A DNA stretch of 6,602 nt from Chitinophagales bacterium (GTDB lineage: Bacteria; Bacteroidota; Bacteroidia; Chitinophagales; BACL12). Below are positions 6,319 to 6,602 of this stretch, one piece after another. The position numbers and the translations under genes are program-made. The stretch's first letter is position 1. Each line of letters starts with the position of its first letter. Under the pieces are notes generated by a model. The model saw only the letters and a program-made list of their open reading frames with translations. It ran no database searches and had not been told where the DNA came from. The stretch is from positions 1 through 6,602 of the forward strand of contig JACMJP010000037.1 of assembly GCA_014380545.1 (NCBI GenBank). Reading direction: 5' to 3'.

Positions 6319-6602
6319 TTTCCTTTTCTTTTTTGTGAAATAGCAGAGGTTTTACTTTCAGCCCACTGCCATCATCTTCGGCATGAAAGAAAATACTAAG
6401 CCCTTTTTTATCGTAGCTTTCATTAATTGCATCGGTTAAATATCCAAGGTTGGATAGTGCAATATCTCCGGAAGCAAACATTGTATCCGTTGCAGTAAAT
6501 GTTGTATCATTTCCGAAGATTGTTTTTAGCGGCACTTCCAAAGTGAGATCTGTGTTATTCTGCCAACTATAAATACCATCTATGAATAAAGTAAATACAT
6601 CA
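6290..6602 (-). CDS. C-terminal end of an AsmA-like protein (5' part beyond the window)
   Basis: The frame is open from the right edge to a TAA at 6292-6290, giving 103 residues of a protein that starts outside the window. The readable part begins DVFTLFIDGIYSWQNNTDLT and continues into LEVPLKTIF, a pattern seen near the end of AsmA-like proteins of Bacteroidota, where a beta-strand module is followed by a VPL motif. It then passes to LSIFFHAEDDGSGLKVKPLLF and a Lys/Glu-rich tail. An in-frame TTG at 6541 is not a real start, because the strand pattern runs straight through it. It overlaps the DUF748 gene downstream, so the two are probably co-transcribed and functionally linked. The assignment rests on a short segment and is weaker than for its neighbours. 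Confidence 0.68.
   Translation of the reverse strand, partial: DVFTLFIDGIYSWQNNTDLTLEVPLKTIFGNDTTFTATDTMFASGDIALSNLGYLTDAINESYDKKGLSIFFHAEDDGSGLKVKPLLFHKKEKENETIDNEKR

Noticed and set aside
6290..6541. An independent 83-residue gene starting at the TTG at 6541
   Set aside because: The frame stays open to the window edge and the upstream residues form a continuous AsmA-like strand module, so this is the end of a longer gene.

Overview
The window is AT-rich and looks like a chromosomal stretch of a Bacteroidota bacterium, perhaps of the Chitinophagales; no marker gene fixes the genus. The reasons are an outer-membrane beta-barrel protein of the type common in that phylum with a signal peptide ending in Ala-Gln, a GH130 protein paired with a long GT4 glycosyltransferase, starts without a consistent Shine-Dalgarno, and one sequence matching the Bacteroidota -7 promoter element TAnnTTTG. 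No mobile element, tRNA, rRNA or CRISPR array was seen.

Region 1 (1-2656, minus strand) is a two-gene unit. A cytosolic GH130 family beta-mannoside phosphorylase or hydrolase comes first. A GT4 glycosyltransferase follows through an ATGA stop/start overlap and runs off the left edge of the window. The glycosyltransferase is not a plain GT4: its E-x7-E motif is altered and it continues into a second helical domain. The pair suggests build-up and breakdown of an intracellular or cell-bound mannoside; the substrate is not shown by the sequence.

Region 2 (2657-3595) holds a short divergent intergenic region and, on the plus strand, a single-gene unit for a small secreted outer-membrane beta-barrel protein. 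The intergenic region carries a possible promoter and an 18-bp perfect palindrome on the GH130 side, and a leader hairpin on the plus-strand side. A clear intrinsic terminator closes the barrel gene.

Region 3 (3596-4142) has no convincing gene. It holds two terminator-like hairpins that point in opposite directions, and a short GC-richer patch on the minus strand with a Gly/Ser/Arg-rich open frame that may be a tiny gene or the end of a decayed one.

Region 4 (4143-6602, minus strand) is a compact run of three overlapping envelope genes in transcription order: the C-terminal end of an AsmA-like protein cut by the right edge, a DUF748/AsmA-like protein with one membrane anchor, and a six-helix YihY/BrkB family inner-membrane protein. 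AsmA-like proteins are known in Proteobacteria to bridge the periplasm and carry phospholipid to the outer membrane. A YihY-family protein co-transcribed with two of them is the most interesting functional hint in the window.
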